In this document: positions 14,556-23,762 of the stretch, one piece after another | Position numbering within the stretch: position 1 is the first letter of the stretch | How the letters are laid out: each line of letters begins with the position of its first letter | Assembly: GCA_002292015.1 (NCBI GenBank) | Contig: DBBD01000010.1 | Location: 1-27,701, forward strand | Reading direction: 5' to 3' | DNA length: 27,701 nucleotides | DNA from: Firmicutes bacterium UBA993 | GTDB taxonomy: Bacteria > Bacillota > Dethiobacteria > DTU022 | Notes under the pieces: model-generated | What the model was told of the DNA's origin: nothing | What the model saw: only the letters and a program-made list of their open reading frames with translations | Database searches by the model: none | Translations under genes and position numbers: made by a program

Positions 14556-15440
14556 ATGTCTGAAACGAGTCATACCTTCAAGCCTAAACAAAAGAGATCA
14601 AGATATATTTCAGCAATTAAGCGCCTGCAGCGATATCCTACAACCCTGATTGGGTTTACCATAGTTTTTCTCTTTTTGATTATTGCCCTGTTTGGCCCGC
14701 TGTTGGCACCCTATGCCTATACTGCGCAGAACCTGCCTAACAAGCTGCAGCCGCCTTCTGAAGAGCATATTTTTGGCACGGACCAGTTTGGCAGGGATGT
14801 CTACAGCCGGATTTTAGTCGGCAGCCGCGATGTTTTATCCGTTGCCGGTTCCGGTACGGCGCTGGCCGTATTTTTTGGCCTGCTCCTGGGGCTTTTTTCC
14901 GGTTACCGGGGCGGCCTCTTCGACGAGCTGATCATGAGGGCCATGGATGTGATTTTATCGATTCCACCTCTGCTGCTGGCGATGGTCATCCTTTTCTCGC
15001 TCGGTCCTTCCAGGGTTAATGTGATCATCATTGTCGGATTTCTCTACATTCCCATGGTGGCCCGGGTGGTGCGCAGTGTGGTTCTGGATCTTAAAACCAG
15101 GCAGTTTATCGAGGCGGCTCGTCTCAGGGGAGAAAACAGTTTTTATATTTTATATAAAGAAATATTGCCCAATGTATTGCCGCATCTGGCAGTAGAGGCA
15201 TCGATGCGTTTTTCATACTCAATATTTCTGGTCGCTTCACTCGGTTTCTTAGGCCTTGGAGTTCAGCCACCCTCACCGGACTGGGGTCTGATGGTCGGTG
15301 AAGGCCGGACTTGGTTTCACCAATCCCGGTGGGTTTTATTTTTTCCGGCCGGCGCTATTGCCCTGCTGGTAGTCGGTGTTGGTTTTATGAGTGACGGTTT
15401 ACGCAGAATCCTCTTGCCGGGAGGGGTCAGTGATGCCTAA
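14556..15440 (+). CDS. ABC transporter permease, DppC/OppC type
   Basis: This is one of two membrane-spanning subunits of the importer. The 294 residues include the OppC-type N-terminal domain (a first transmembrane helix near GFTIVFLFLIIALFGPLLAP, then FGTDQFGRDVYSRILVGSR), about six hydrophobic segments in total, and the EAA loop (EAARLRGENSFYILYKEILPN) that docks on the ATPase. It starts at ATG 14556 after CCGGAGGG near 14541. Its last 8 nt overlap the start of the ATPase gene, indicating coupled translation. Confidence 0.92.
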   Translation: MSETSHTFKPKQKRSRYISAIKRLQRYPTTLIGFTIVFLFLIIALFGPLLAPYAYTAQNLPNKLQPPSEEHIFGTDQFGRDVYSRILVGSRDVLSVAGSGTALAVFFGLLLGLFSGYRGGLFDELIMRAMDVILSIPPLLLAMVILFSLGPSRVNVIIIVGFLYIPMVARVVRSVVLDLKTRQFIEAARLRGENSFYILYKEILPNVLPHLAVEASMRFSYSIFLVASLGFLGLGVQPPSPDWGLMVGEGRTWFHQSRWVLFFPAGAIALLVVGVGFMSDGLRRILLPGGVSDA

Positions 15441-17502
15441 AAAAGTTTTAGATGCCCGCAATTTAACGGTTACTTACAAAACAGAAAAAGGGCTGCTCGA
15501 TACGGTGCGTAATGTTTCGCTACAGATTTGCTCAGGCGAAATTTACGGCTTGGTGGGTGAGTCGGGTTCTGGCAAAAGCACGTTGGCCAGGGCTATTGTC
15601 CGCTACCTACCAGAAAATGGTTTTCTGAAAGAGGGAAAAATATATCTTGGCGACACGGACCTGTTGAACCTTTCAAAGGCGGAAATGCGCCGGGTCTGGG
15701 GTAAGCGGGTCACCATGGTGCACCAGGATCCCAACGCGGCGATTAACCCTTCGGTTATGATCGGCGAACAGGTTGCTGAAGTAGCCCGCACCCACCTGAA
15801 GCTTTCGAAAAAGGAAGCCAGGAATAAGGCCCTGGATATGTTGACCAAAGTGCGCATCGCCGACCCCGAGGTGGTGGCCAGACGTTACGCCCACCAGCTC
15901 AGTGGTGGCATGCTGCAGCGCGTTTTGGTCGCCATTGCCATGGCTACCAATCCGGAGTTGCTGATCATGGACGAACCGACCACTGCTCTCGATGTAACAA
16001 CCGAAGCGGTTATCCTTGATCTGATTGGCGACCTGATGCGTGAAAATGATACGGCGGTACTCTATATAACCCATAACTTGGGAGTAGTGGCGCGGGTCTG
16101 CAGTCGGGTCGGAGTGTTATATGCCGGAGAGATTATGGAAGAAGGCAGCATCGGCCAGGTGTTCAAGGACACACTTCACCCCTATACCAGGGGACTGTTG
16201 GGTTGTGTGCCCCGGGTGAATGTGAACAAGAAAGATATCAGCTTAAAGGCGATACCAGGCTTTATTCCACGGCCGGACCAACTACCGCCCGGCTGCATTT
16301 TTGCCCCTCGTTGTGAACTGGCCGAAGAGGCTTGCCGAGTAGAGCGCCTACCACTTAAGGAAATTGATTACGGCCATCTCACCGCCTGCCGTCGTAATGA
16401 AGAGCTTAAGAGATACGGAGAAGTTGTTGCCGATATGCGTGAAGCGCGTAGTGAAACTGAGTACGGTGAACTGGTTTTAGAAGCGCGCAATATAAAGAAA
16501 TATTTTCCCGTAGTGGGCGGGCTGTCAATGTTTGAAAAGAATAGAAAACGGGAAGTTAAAGCCGTTGACGATATTACAATTAGAGTGCGCCGTTCTTTTA
16601 CAATGGGCATTGTTGGTGAAAGTGGTTGCGGTAAGACCACTTTTGCCCGTTGTATCATGGGACTGGAAGAGGCAAATGCCGGCGAGATTGAACTTGAAGG
16701 CGAGCTTTTACCATACTCGGTTGCCAGGCGGCCGCGCGATATGCTGCGTAAGATGCAAATGGTTTTTCAAAACCCCGATGCCTCGCTTAATCCGCAGCAT
16801 CCGGTCGGCGAGGCTGTGGCCAGGCCACTCAAACTGTTGAGTAGCGTGAATAAAGAAGCGATTCAGGAACGGGTAAAAGAGCTTTTTGCGGCGGTAAACC
16901 TTCCTGAAGATTATATCTACCGGTTGCCGCATGAACTGAGCGGAGGCGAAAAGCAGCGGGTAGCAATTGCCCGGGCTTTTGCCGCCAATCCAACCTTAAT
17001 GATCTGCGATGAGCCGATCTCGTCACTGGACGTTTCGGTGCAGGCCTCGCTGATGAACTTGCTGGTTGATCTGCAGGAATCAAAAGGGACATCTTATCTT
17101 TTCATATCGCATGATCTCTCAGCGGTCCGCCATCTTTCGGATTGGATTGCTGTTGTTTATTTGGGCCGACTCTGGGAGATTGGATCAGCCGAGGATGTTT
17201 TCGTTCCGCCCTATCATCCCTACACAGAGGCGCTACTTTCCGCGCTGCCCATCCCCGATCCCGATATTAAACAGGAATCGATTCGCCTTAAAGGCAGTGT
17301 GCCCAGCGCCATGAACATTCCATCGGGCTGCCGGTTTCATACCCGCTGCCCGCGTAAGCTTGGCGCGATTTGCGAAAAAGAAGAACCGCCCTGGCAGTGC
17401 ATTGGCTATTATCACCAACTCTGTTGCCATATTCCTGTAGAAGATCTGCAGGCGTTACAGGGAGAAGGCCTGCTGAAAAAGGAGAGGGGGGCTGAACAGT
17501 GA
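15433..17502 (+). CDS. Fused double-ATPase subunit of the ABC transporter (DppD-DppF type)
   Basis: This subunit powers import by ATP hydrolysis. The 689-residue protein joins two complete ABC domains that are usually separate proteins (fusions such as GsiA are known). The first half has Walker A GESGSGKST, signature LSGGMLQRV and Walker B LLIMDEPTTALD; the second has GESGCGKTT, LSGGEKQRV and LMICDEPISSLD. Each half ends with the Cys-containing oligopeptide-transporter tail (PPGCIFAPRCELAEEAC, and PSGCRFHTRCPRKLGAIC). ATG 15433 has GGGAGGGG just upstream; earlier in-frame codons lie in the permease gene. The stop overlaps the next permease start (GTGA), so stoichiometric production is likely. 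Confidence 0.93.
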   Translation: MPKKVLDARNLTVTYKTEKGLLDTVRNVSLQICSGEIYGLVGESGSGKSTLARAIVRYLPENGFLKEGKIYLGDTDLLNLSKAEMRRVWGKRVTMVHQDPNAAINPSVMIGEQVAEVARTHLKLSKKEARNKALDMLTKVRIADPEVVARRYAHQLSGGMLQRVLVAIAMATNPELLIMDEPTTALDVTTEAVILDLIGDLMRENDTAVLYITHNLGVVARVCSRVGVLYAGEIMEEGSIGQVFKDTLHPYTRGLLGCVPRVNVNKKDISLKAIPGFIPRPDQLPPGCIFAPRCELAEEACRVERLPLKEIDYGHLTACRRNEELKRYGEVVADMREARSETEYGELVLEARNIKKYFPVVGGLSMFEKNRKREVKAVDDITIRVRRSFTMGIVGESGCGKTTFARCIMGLEEANAGEIELEGELLPYSVARRPRDMLRKMQMVFQNPDASLNPQHPVGEAVARPLKLLSSVNKEAIQERVKELFAAVNLPEDYIYRLPHELSGGEKQRVAIARAFAANPTLMICDEPISSLDVSVQASLMNLLVDLQESKGTSYLFISHDLSAVRHLSDWIAVVYLGRLWEIGSAEDVFVPPYHPYTEALLSALPIPDPDIKQESIRLKGSVPSAMNIPSGCRFHTRCPRKLGAICEKEEPPWQCIGYYHQLCCHIPVEDLQALQGEGLLKKERGAEQ

Positions 17503-18446
17503 CTAATTTTCTGTTGCGCCGAATTGGTTTTATTTTAATAACCTTGATCCTGACTTCGATCATTATCTTTTCCATTACCCAGCTGCTCCCCGGCGATGTG
17601 GCCAGGGTAATTCTCGGGCGGTTTGCCACCGAGCAGGCTCTTGATAATTTAAGACAAGAGCTCGGTCTATACCGACCGCTCCACGTCCAATATCTTGATT
17701 GGGCAGGTGGTTTCATTCGCGGTGACTGGGGTGATTCTCTGGTCAGCCGAATGCCGATCAGGCCAATGGTGATGCAGCGTCTTGGCAATTCGGCCATGCT
17801 GGCCGGAGTGGCGCTATTGATTTACGTGCCTTTAGGCATTATCCTGGGCGTAATCGCCGCTCTAAAAAAAGACAAGCCGCCTGATCAGCTCATTACTGGA
17901 ATCTCGATGGCCTTTGTCGGCCTGCCCGAATTTGTAACCGGCCTACTGCTGATCACCTTTTTGGCCATCGGCTTGGAGTGGTTCCCCGCCAACTCTTCTA
18001 TTGACCCTGAGAGCACTTTCAGGGAGGCGTTACCTTACCTGATTTTGCCGGCAATAACTGTCAGTCTCACCGGCCTTGGCTATATTGCCAGGATGACCCG
18101 TTCGGGGACGATTGATGTTCTCAGGACAGACTATATCAGGGCTGCCGATCTAAAAGGGTTGCCTGCCGGGCAGGTTCTGTTCAAGCATGTGCTGCGTAAC
18201 TCGCTGCTGCCCACGGTAACTGTTGTGGCGATGGGGATTGGCTGGCTTTTAGCAGGTCTTATTGTTACTGAAGCAGTCTTCGGCTACCCCGGTTTGGGTC
18301 GCTTGATCGTCTTCAGTATCCAGAGGCAGGATCTACCCCTGCTTCAAGCTTGCAGCATGATCATCGTGGCTATTTATAGTATTTCCAACTTGGCTGCTGA
18401 TATAATCTACGGCCTGCTTAACCCCCGAATCAGAGTCGGAAGCTAA
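17499..18446 (+). CDS. ABC transporter permease, DppB/OppB type
   Basis: This is the second membrane subunit of the importer. The 315 residues begin with the DppB-like N-terminus (FLLRRIGFILITLILTSII, then ITQLLPGDVARVILG). It has about six hydrophobic segments and an EAA loop (IRAADLKGLPAGQVLFKHVLR). GTG 17499 overlaps the ATPase stop codon by 4 nt, and a strong AGGAGAGGGGG lies upstream. The gene order receptor-C-ATPases-B is less common than receptor-B-C-D-F. A REP hairpin follows 10 nt after the stop, so much of the transporter transcript may end there. Confidence 0.92.
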   Translation: MTNFLLRRIGFILITLILTSIIIFSITQLLPGDVARVILGRFATEQALDNLRQELGLYRPLHVQYLDWAGGFIRGDWGDSLVSRMPIRPMVMQRLGNSAMLAGVALLIYVPLGIILGVIAALKKDKPPDQLITGISMAFVGLPEFVTGLLLITFLAIGLEWFPANSSIDPESTFREALPYLILPAITVSLTGLGYIARMTRSGTIDVLRTDYIRAADLKGLPAGQVLFKHVLRNSLLPTVTVVAMGIGWLLAGLIVTEAVFGYPGLGRLIVFSIQRQDLPLLQACSMIIVAIYSISNLAADIIYGLLNPRIRVGS

Positions 18447-18456
18447 GAAAATACAA

Positions 18457-18567
18457 ATTGTCAGGGGGACAATTGTCAGGGGGACGGGGTTGTTGACAAG
18501 CCAAGGTGCAGGTTTTCGGGTTTCCCAATGCCAATAAAATGTGTCACCAACCCCGTCCCCCTGACAC
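18457..18567. repeat. REP-like inverted repeat (TGTCAGGGGGACGGGG family)
   Basis: TTGTCAGGGGGAC occurs first at 18458-18470 and again from 18473 as part of a longer arm, TGTCAGGGGGACGGGGTTGT, ending at 18498. The right arm at 18541-18567 is its near-perfect reverse complement (GTGTCACCAACCCCGTCCCC and CTGACAC). About 42 nt separate the arms, so the RNA could form a long hairpin between the transporter and the second mttB gene. A further partial copy lies at 27569-27604. Such elements are usually moved by REP-associated tyrosine transposases; no transposase gene is in the window. Confidence 0.8.
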
Positions 18568-18586
18568 AGATACGGAGGTAGTGTAG

Positions 18587-20029
18587 ATGTCTTTTTCGGT
18601 TCGAGCGGTGCCAAGATTTAAATTGTTCAGCTATGAACAGTGCGAAGCGGTGCACCATGCCACTCTCGATATTTTAAGACGCACAGGAACCAGGGTTTAT
18701 CACCGGGAGGCGCGTAAGCTGCTGAAAGAAGCCGGCTGCCTGATCAGCGATGAAACACTGGTTAGGTATCCCCCTGCCCTGATCGAATGGGCCATTGAAC
18801 AGGCTCCGTCAACGATTGCCCTCTGCGAAAGGGGCAGCCGCCGGGCAGCTTTTAAACTCGAAGCAATGAACGTGGCTTTTGGCACCGGTTCGGATTGCCG
18901 TAACTATATTGATCCCCGCAACGGAAATTTTCGCCTTTTTAAAGCAGCTGATGTCGTTGACTGTATCCGCCTGGTCGACGCCTGTAACGAAATAGATTTC
19001 TGCATGTCCATGGGAATTCCGGCCGATGTTGATGCTATCAAACCGTATGTTTTCCAGTTTTCACTGATGCTGCTCAACACAGCGAAGCCGATCGTCTTTA
19101 TCGCTGACGACCTGGCTGACTGTAAAGCGATAGCTGCTATGGCTGCCGCCGCGGCCGGCGGTTATCAAGAAATGGAACTGGCACCAAACCTGCTCTGTTA
19201 CAGCCAGGTAACAACCCCGTTGATTCACAACGAGGAATCGACAGACAAGCTTATATTCATGGCCGAGAAAGCGATTCCCGTTGTCCACCAACCCTCGCCG
19301 ATGATGGGCGGCACGGCGCCAATGAGCATGGCCGGCGGTCTGGTTATCGGTAACGCCGAAGTATTGTCCAGCCTGGTTATTCACCAGCTGAAAAGAGAGA
19401 AAGCTCCTTTCCTCTACGGCGGCGGCCAGCATCATATCGATATGCAGACCACTATCAGCGTCTACAGCGCCCCTGAATTTGATTTAGAACGGGTAGCCGT
19501 TGCCGAAATGGCCCGTTTCTATAAGCTGCCAAGCTGGGGTTACGCCGGCTGCACCGACAGCTGTATCTTTGACGAGCAGGCAGCGGCAGATGCCGGTCTC
19601 TCGGTTATGACGGCGCTCTTGAGCGGCCAGAACCTGGTGCACGACATTGGCTACTTGGAGGCCGGCCTCACCTTCGGAGTGGATTTGGTGCTTTTCTGTG
19701 ATGAACTAATCAGCCGTATGAAAGCTTTTACCGGGGGGATCTCCATTGATCGCGAAGCAATGGCTCTCGATCTGATCGACGAAGTCGGTCCGGGTGGGGC
19801 TTTTCTGGCCACAGATCATACTTTTAAGCACTTTCGTGATTTTTGGCAGCCACGCTACTTCAATCGCAAACGCCGCGATGATTGGGTGGCGGAAGGCAAG
19901 AAGAGCATGGCTGTAAAGCTTAAGGAAAAAGCGGTTGAAATAATGGAAACTCACCGTCCGGCAGAACCACCCGCAGGTTTGCGCGATGAGGTCGCCTATA
20001 TTCTTAACCAGGCCGGACGGTGTAAGTAA
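18587..20029 (+). CDS. MttB-family (COG5598) methyltransferase, paralogue 2, non-pyrrolysine
   Basis: This 480-residue protein is of the same superfamily as the products at 11149 and 23862, and is uninterrupted by amber codons. Shared blocks are FGTGSDCRNYIDPRNG, LNTAKPIVFIADD, YGGGQHHIDMQTT, YAGCTDSCIFDEQAAADAG, LVHDIGYLEAG and DEVGPGGAFLATDHTFKHF. It is clearly diverged from the other two paralogues, particularly in the N-terminal third and around the HHIDMQ motif, so the three probably act on different methylated substrates or intermediates. ATG 18587 has CGGAGG at 18573-18578, right after the REP hairpin. The corrinoid protein that would accept the methyl group is not in this window. The molybdenum hydroxylase genes follow after 110 nt. 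Confidence 0.85.
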   Translation: MSFSVRAVPRFKLFSYEQCEAVHHATLDILRRTGTRVYHREARKLLKEAGCLISDETLVRYPPALIEWAIEQAPSTIALCERGSRRAAFKLEAMNVAFGTGSDCRNYIDPRNGNFRLFKAADVVDCIRLVDACNEIDFCMSMGIPADVDAIKPYVFQFSLMLLNTAKPIVFIADDLADCKAIAAMAAAAAGGYQEMELAPNLLCYSQVTTPLIHNEESTDKLIFMAEKAIPVVHQPSPMMGGTAPMSMAGGLVIGNAEVLSSLVIHQLKREKAPFLYGGGQHHIDMQTTISVYSAPEFDLERVAVAEMARFYKLPSWGYAGCTDSCIFDEQAAADAGLSVMTALLSGQNLVHDIGYLEAGLTFGVDLVLFCDELISRMKAFTGGISIDREAMALDLIDEVGPGGAFLATDHTFKHFRDFWQPRYFNRKRRDDWVAEGKKSMAVKLKEKAVEIMETHRPAEPPAGLRDEVAYILNQAGRCK

Positions 20030-20139
20030 GGCACGTCTAGGTGCACAGATGGTTTTTAATCCGATGGATTATGAAAAGCAGAGGAAACAGCGCTGTCGCT
20101 TTAATAAAGATCAGTTAAACAGGAAAGGAAGTAGTAGCC

Positions 20140-22413
20140 TTGCCGACAGAAACAGATATAATCACGGGGGACCGAAAAACGGATAGAGGCTTTCAAACAC
20201 CCGAGGTGTGGGCCAAAATTACTGGCAAAGCCATATACGGTATCGACCTTAAGCTGCCGGGTATGCTCTATGGCAAGATATTACGCAGCCCCCATCCCCA
20301 CGCGCGCATTATGGGCGTAGATCTCGAGCAGGCGCGACGGATGCCGGGAGTGCGCGCAGCCCTTGCCGGTGACGAATTGAGCTGTAAACCCTTTGGCATG
20401 GTGTACAAAGATGAATTGCCGCTGGCAATTGACCGGGTGCGCTACATCGGGGATGAAGTTGCCGCGGTAGCTGCCATTGATGAAAAGATAGCGTTAAAAG
20501 CCTTGGAAGCAATCAATGTTGATTATGAGCTCCTGCCAGCGGTGTTTGATACCGAGGAAGCTATGGCCCCCGGGGCACCGCAGCTGCATGATCAGCACCC
20601 CGGAAACCTGGCCTGGCAGCGCGAACTAACCAGGGGTAACCCGGAAGCGGCTTTTAAGACAGCAGATCTGGTGGTGGAGGGTTCTTTTTCAGTGCCCCAG
20701 GTTCATGCTGCTTACCTTGAGCCGATCTGTTGTGTTGCTGACTACGATCCATACGGGGGTTTGACCCTGCATACGGCTGTTCAGTCTCCCGACATTGTCA
20801 GGGAACTGGTTGCCGATGTCTTGGATCTGCCGGTTTCTAAAGTGAGGATCATCGGTCCTGTTATGGGCGGTGGTTTTGGCGGCCGGGTTTACGGTAACTT
20901 AAAGGTTTACATAATTTCTTCGCTCCTGGCGATCAGATGCGGCAGGCCGGTGCGAATGCAGCTGACCCGGCAGGAAGAGTTTATCGCCGGCCGTCCAATG
21001 ATCGCCGCTAAAATCAGGGCGAAACTGGCCCTTAATCAAGATGGTACGATCCTGGCCCGCGCGGTCGATCTGATTACCGATAACGGTGCATACAGCGCCC
21101 AGGCGCCTTGGGTTTCCAAGACCCTCTCCGAGCGAAACGATTCCGTATACCGGATACCCAATATCAGGACAACAGTCAGGCTAGTCTGCACCAACAAGGT
21201 GCCTACCGGCCAATACCGTGCTTACGGTAACCAAGTTGGAAACTTTGCTATGGAATCACTACTCGACATGGCGGCAAAAAAACTAGGGCTGGATCCCCTG
21301 GAGCTGCGCCTAAAAAACTGTGTCAAAAAAGGTGAGGTTACGGTTCATGGCCTGCGCATCAACAGCTGCGCCCTCTCCGACTGCCTGCAGGCGGCGGCTG
21401 ATGAAATTGGCTGGCATAAGCGAAAGCCAGGCCGGGGTTACGGCATCAGCGCTGCTATCCATGCCGGCGGCAGCCTGGTTTTTGATAAAAATATGCGTGG
21501 GGCATCCGCTTATGCCAGGCTGGAATATGACGGTAGAGTTACACTCTTTAGTGGTGAACAAGACTACGGCCAGGGAACGCATGCCACGTTCATTCTGATT
21601 GCTGCCCGTGCCCTGGGAATTGAGCCGGATCAGATTATCATCTATTCCCGCGACACCCTCACATCGCCTTTTTCCATCGGAGCACTCGCCATGCGCCAGA
21701 CTACCATTGGTGGCAAAGCGATTCAATTGGCAGCAGAAAAACTACGTGAAAAAATTGCGCAAACTGCCGCTGAAATGCTTGGAGAACCAGTTGTAATGGA
21801 AGGCGGCAGAGTCAGAAGTGCTACAGGCAAAACCTTAGAGCTGTCTGAGATCGCTGCCGATTACCGCTTTCAGACCAGCGGACTAAGCATTACCGGTGAG
21901 GGGAAATATGTGCCGTCTGAGAGTGCGTATGATGATACAGGTTACGGTAATATTGCAGTTGCCTATTCATTTGCTGCCCACACAGCTGAGGTAGAGGTCG
22001 ATCGGGAAACCGGTGAAGTAAAGATTATTCGTATTGTGGCTGCCCACGATTCCGGCCGGATCCTCAATTTGATATCAGCCCGCGGCCAGGTATATGGTGG
22101 GGTAACCCAGGGCTTGGGATATTCGTGCCAGGAGGGTTACCTTTTCGACGGGGGTAGGGTTTTAAACGACTCGTTGGCTGATTACCGTATTCCCACGGCT
22201 CTTGACGTACCCGATATAATGCCGATTTTTATTGAACAAGATGACCCCGAAGGGCCTTTCGGGGCCAAGGGTTTAGGCGAAATTGTGATGGTTCCGGTGT
22301 TGGGAGCAGTAGCGAACGCGGTAGCCGATGCCCTTGGGATACGGGTTACCGACTTGCCGATAACTGCTGAACGGGTATACCAGGCAATTGTCGAATGGGA
22401 GTGTGAGCAGTGA
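20140..22413 (+). CDS. Molybdenum hydroxylase large (Mo-MCD cofactor) subunit, xanthine dehydrogenase family
   Basis: This is the catalytic subunit of a three-part enzyme that hydroxylates an N-heterocycle or oxidises an aldehyde with water as oxygen source. The 757 residues show the XDH-family order: a small N-terminal a/b domain (ITGKAIYGIDLKLPGMLYGK, LRSPHPHARI), the cofactor loop MGGGFGGR, GQYRAYGNQVGNFAMES, EQDYGQGTHA, and the catalytic Glu714 in GAKGLGE. It lacks the Cys loop of CO dehydrogenase. The substrate cannot be read from the sequence; imidazole, purine or nicotinate-type rings are possible. TTG 20140 follows AGGAAAGGAAG. The stop overlaps the FAD subunit start by 4 nt. Lying between two mttB genes, it probably acts on the same or a related substrate. 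Confidence 0.9.
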   Translation: MPTETDIITGDRKTDRGFQTPEVWAKITGKAIYGIDLKLPGMLYGKILRSPHPHARIMGVDLEQARRMPGVRAALAGDELSCKPFGMVYKDELPLAIDRVRYIGDEVAAVAAIDEKIALKALEAINVDYELLPAVFDTEEAMAPGAPQLHDQHPGNLAWQRELTRGNPEAAFKTADLVVEGSFSVPQVHAAYLEPICCVADYDPYGGLTLHTAVQSPDIVRELVADVLDLPVSKVRIIGPVMGGGFGGRVYGNLKVYIISSLLAIRCGRPVRMQLTRQEEFIAGRPMIAAKIRAKLALNQDGTILARAVDLITDNGAYSAQAPWVSKTLSERNDSVYRIPNIRTTVRLVCTNKVPTGQYRAYGNQVGNFAMESLLDMAAKKLGLDPLELRLKNCVKKGEVTVHGLRINSCALSDCLQAAADEIGWHKRKPGRGYGISAAIHAGGSLVFDKNMRGASAYARLEYDGRVTLFSGEQDYGQGTHATFILIAARALGIEPDQIIIYSRDTLTSPFSIGALAMRQTTIGGKAIQLAAEKLREKIAQTAAEMLGEPVVMEGGRVRSATGKTLELSEIAADYRFQTSGLSITGEGKYVPSESAYDDTGYGNIAVAYSFAAHTAEVEVDRETGEVKIIRIVAAHDSGRILNLISARGQVYGGVTQGLGYSCQEGYLFDGGRVLNDSLADYRIPTALDVPDIMPIFIEQDDPEGPFGAKGLGEIVMVPVLGAVANAVADALGIRVTDLPITAERVYQAIVEWECEQ

Positions 22414-23273
22414 GTTATCAGGTGGTATCAAATCTTGAGCAGGTTCTTTCAGCTTTGAAAAACAGGGGAGAAAATAGCCGGATCATAGCCGGCGGAACTG
22501 ACCTGTTTTTAGAAAAACTGCCCGAAAAACTGCTCGACATCAGTGCTCTGGCCGAAGCTCTTGTCATTGAAGAGCGGGGTGGTACTATGCTGATCGGCGC
22601 TGCCGTAACGCACGCCCGGGCAGTCGCTTCCCCATTGTTGGCCAAAAAGGTTAAAGCCTTAACCGAGGCCTGCGCGCAAGTTGGATCGCCACAGGTACGC
22701 AATCTTGGAACCTTAGGCGGCAATGTGATCAATGCAGCGCCGGCCGCCGATGCGGCAGTGGCTTTGGCTGCGCTTGGCGCAAAGGCCGAGCTCATACACT
22801 ATAGCGGTAACACCAGGACAGTTGAAATTGAAGAGTTATATGCCGGCTTTAATTGCTCGGCAATCGACAGCTGCCAGGAACTTCTGTTAAGATTTGTTGT
22901 CAATAGTAGCGATTCCGGCAGCGGTTCAGCGTTTGCCCGGTTGGCTGCCCGCAAATCCCTGGCTTTGCCGCTGGCCAATGCGGCTGCCTGGCTGAGAGTT
23001 GAACACAACTGCCTACAGGAAGTGCGGCTGGTGGTAGCTCCGGTAAAACCGGCACCTACCAGGCTTTTTAAAACCGAATCGCTGCTCGTAGGCAGACCGC
23101 TAATAGCAGAAAGTTGGCGCGAGGCTGCAGGGGCAGCCATGGATGAAGTGGAAGTGCGCGGAAGCCTGTTGCGCTGTTCGGCCGATTACCGGCGGCACTT
23201 GATTGGGGTTCTGGTCGGCCGCGTTTTAGAAACTGCTGCCGGCAGAGCGCTTACTGCGAAGGGAGAGGCGTAA
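22410..23273 (+). CDS. Molybdenum hydroxylase FAD-binding (medium) subunit
   Basis: This subunit carries electrons from the Fe-S subunit to an external acceptor through FAD. The 287 residues have the CoxM/XdhB signatures: IIAGGTDLFLE near the N-terminus for FAD binding, and VGSPQVRNLGTLGGNVINAAPAADAA, which contacts the flavin. The C-terminal CO_deh_flav_C-like region follows. Length is normal. I see no inserted extra Fe-S motif of the 4-hydroxybenzoyl-CoA reductase type. GTG 22410 overlaps the large-subunit stop; the 2Fe-2S subunit follows directly. Confidence 0.92.
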   Translation: MSYQVVSNLEQVLSALKNRGENSRIIAGGTDLFLEKLPEKLLDISALAEALVIEERGGTMLIGAAVTHARAVASPLLAKKVKALTEACAQVGSPQVRNLGTLGGNVINAAPAADAAVALAALGAKAELIHYSGNTRTVEIEELYAGFNCSAIDSCQELLLRFVVNSSDSGSGSAFARLAARKSLALPLANAAAWLRVEHNCLQEVRLVVAPVKPAPTRLFKTESLLVGRPLIAESWREAAGAAMDEVEVRGSLLRCSADYRRHLIGVLVGRVLETAAGRALTAKGEA

Positions 23274-23762
23274 ATGCAAAAGGAGCAGATTTGTTTTACC
23301 CTTAACGGAGAAACAATAGAAGTTTATACTGATCCTACGATCAGCCTGCTGCGCCTGCTGCGCGACGAACTGGGTCTAACCGGAACCAAGGAAGGATGCG
23401 GAGAGGGCGAATGCGGGGCCTGCACGGTAATTCTGGACGGCATGGCCGTTAACTCCTGCCTTGTCCCGGCCGGAAAAGCTAAAAACCGTTCCGTTCTAAC
23501 TATTGAAAGCCTGGCCAAGGGCGATAAATATCACCCGTTACAGGAGGCTTTTGTCGAAAAGGGAGCCGTGCAATGCGGCTTCTGTTCGCCGGGCATGATC
23601 ATGTCGGCCTATGCCTTACTGCAGGAAAGTTCCGAGCCGACGAGTATTGAAATAAGAACGGCAATCTCCGGTAATCTCTGCCGTTGCAGCGGTTATAAGC
23701 AGATTGAAGAAGCGGTTCTCTCTGCGGCGGAAAAGCTGAAAAACAGGGGGGAGAGCGGCTAG
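23274..23762 (+). CDS. Molybdenum hydroxylase 2x[2Fe-2S] (small) subunit
   Basis: This electron-transfer subunit passes electrons from the molybdenum centre to FAD. The 162 residues contain the N-terminal plant-type [2Fe-2S] motif (GCGEGECGACTV ... SCLVPAG) and the C-terminal helical [2Fe-2S] domain (QCGFCSPGM and NLCRCSGY). Length and both motifs are standard for the CoxS/XdhC-like family. ATG 23274 directly follows the FAD-subunit stop with GGGAGAGG upstream, so the three subunits are co-translated. The gene order large-medium-small is as in several anaerobic hydroxylases. Confidence 0.94.
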   Translation: MQKEQICFTLNGETIEVYTDPTISLLRLLRDELGLTGTKEGCGEGECGACTVILDGMAVNSCLVPAGKAKNRSVLTIESLAKGDKYHPLQEAFVEKGAVQCGFCSPGMIMSAYALLQESSEPTSIEIRTAISGNLCRCSGYKQIEEAVLSAAEKLKNRGESG

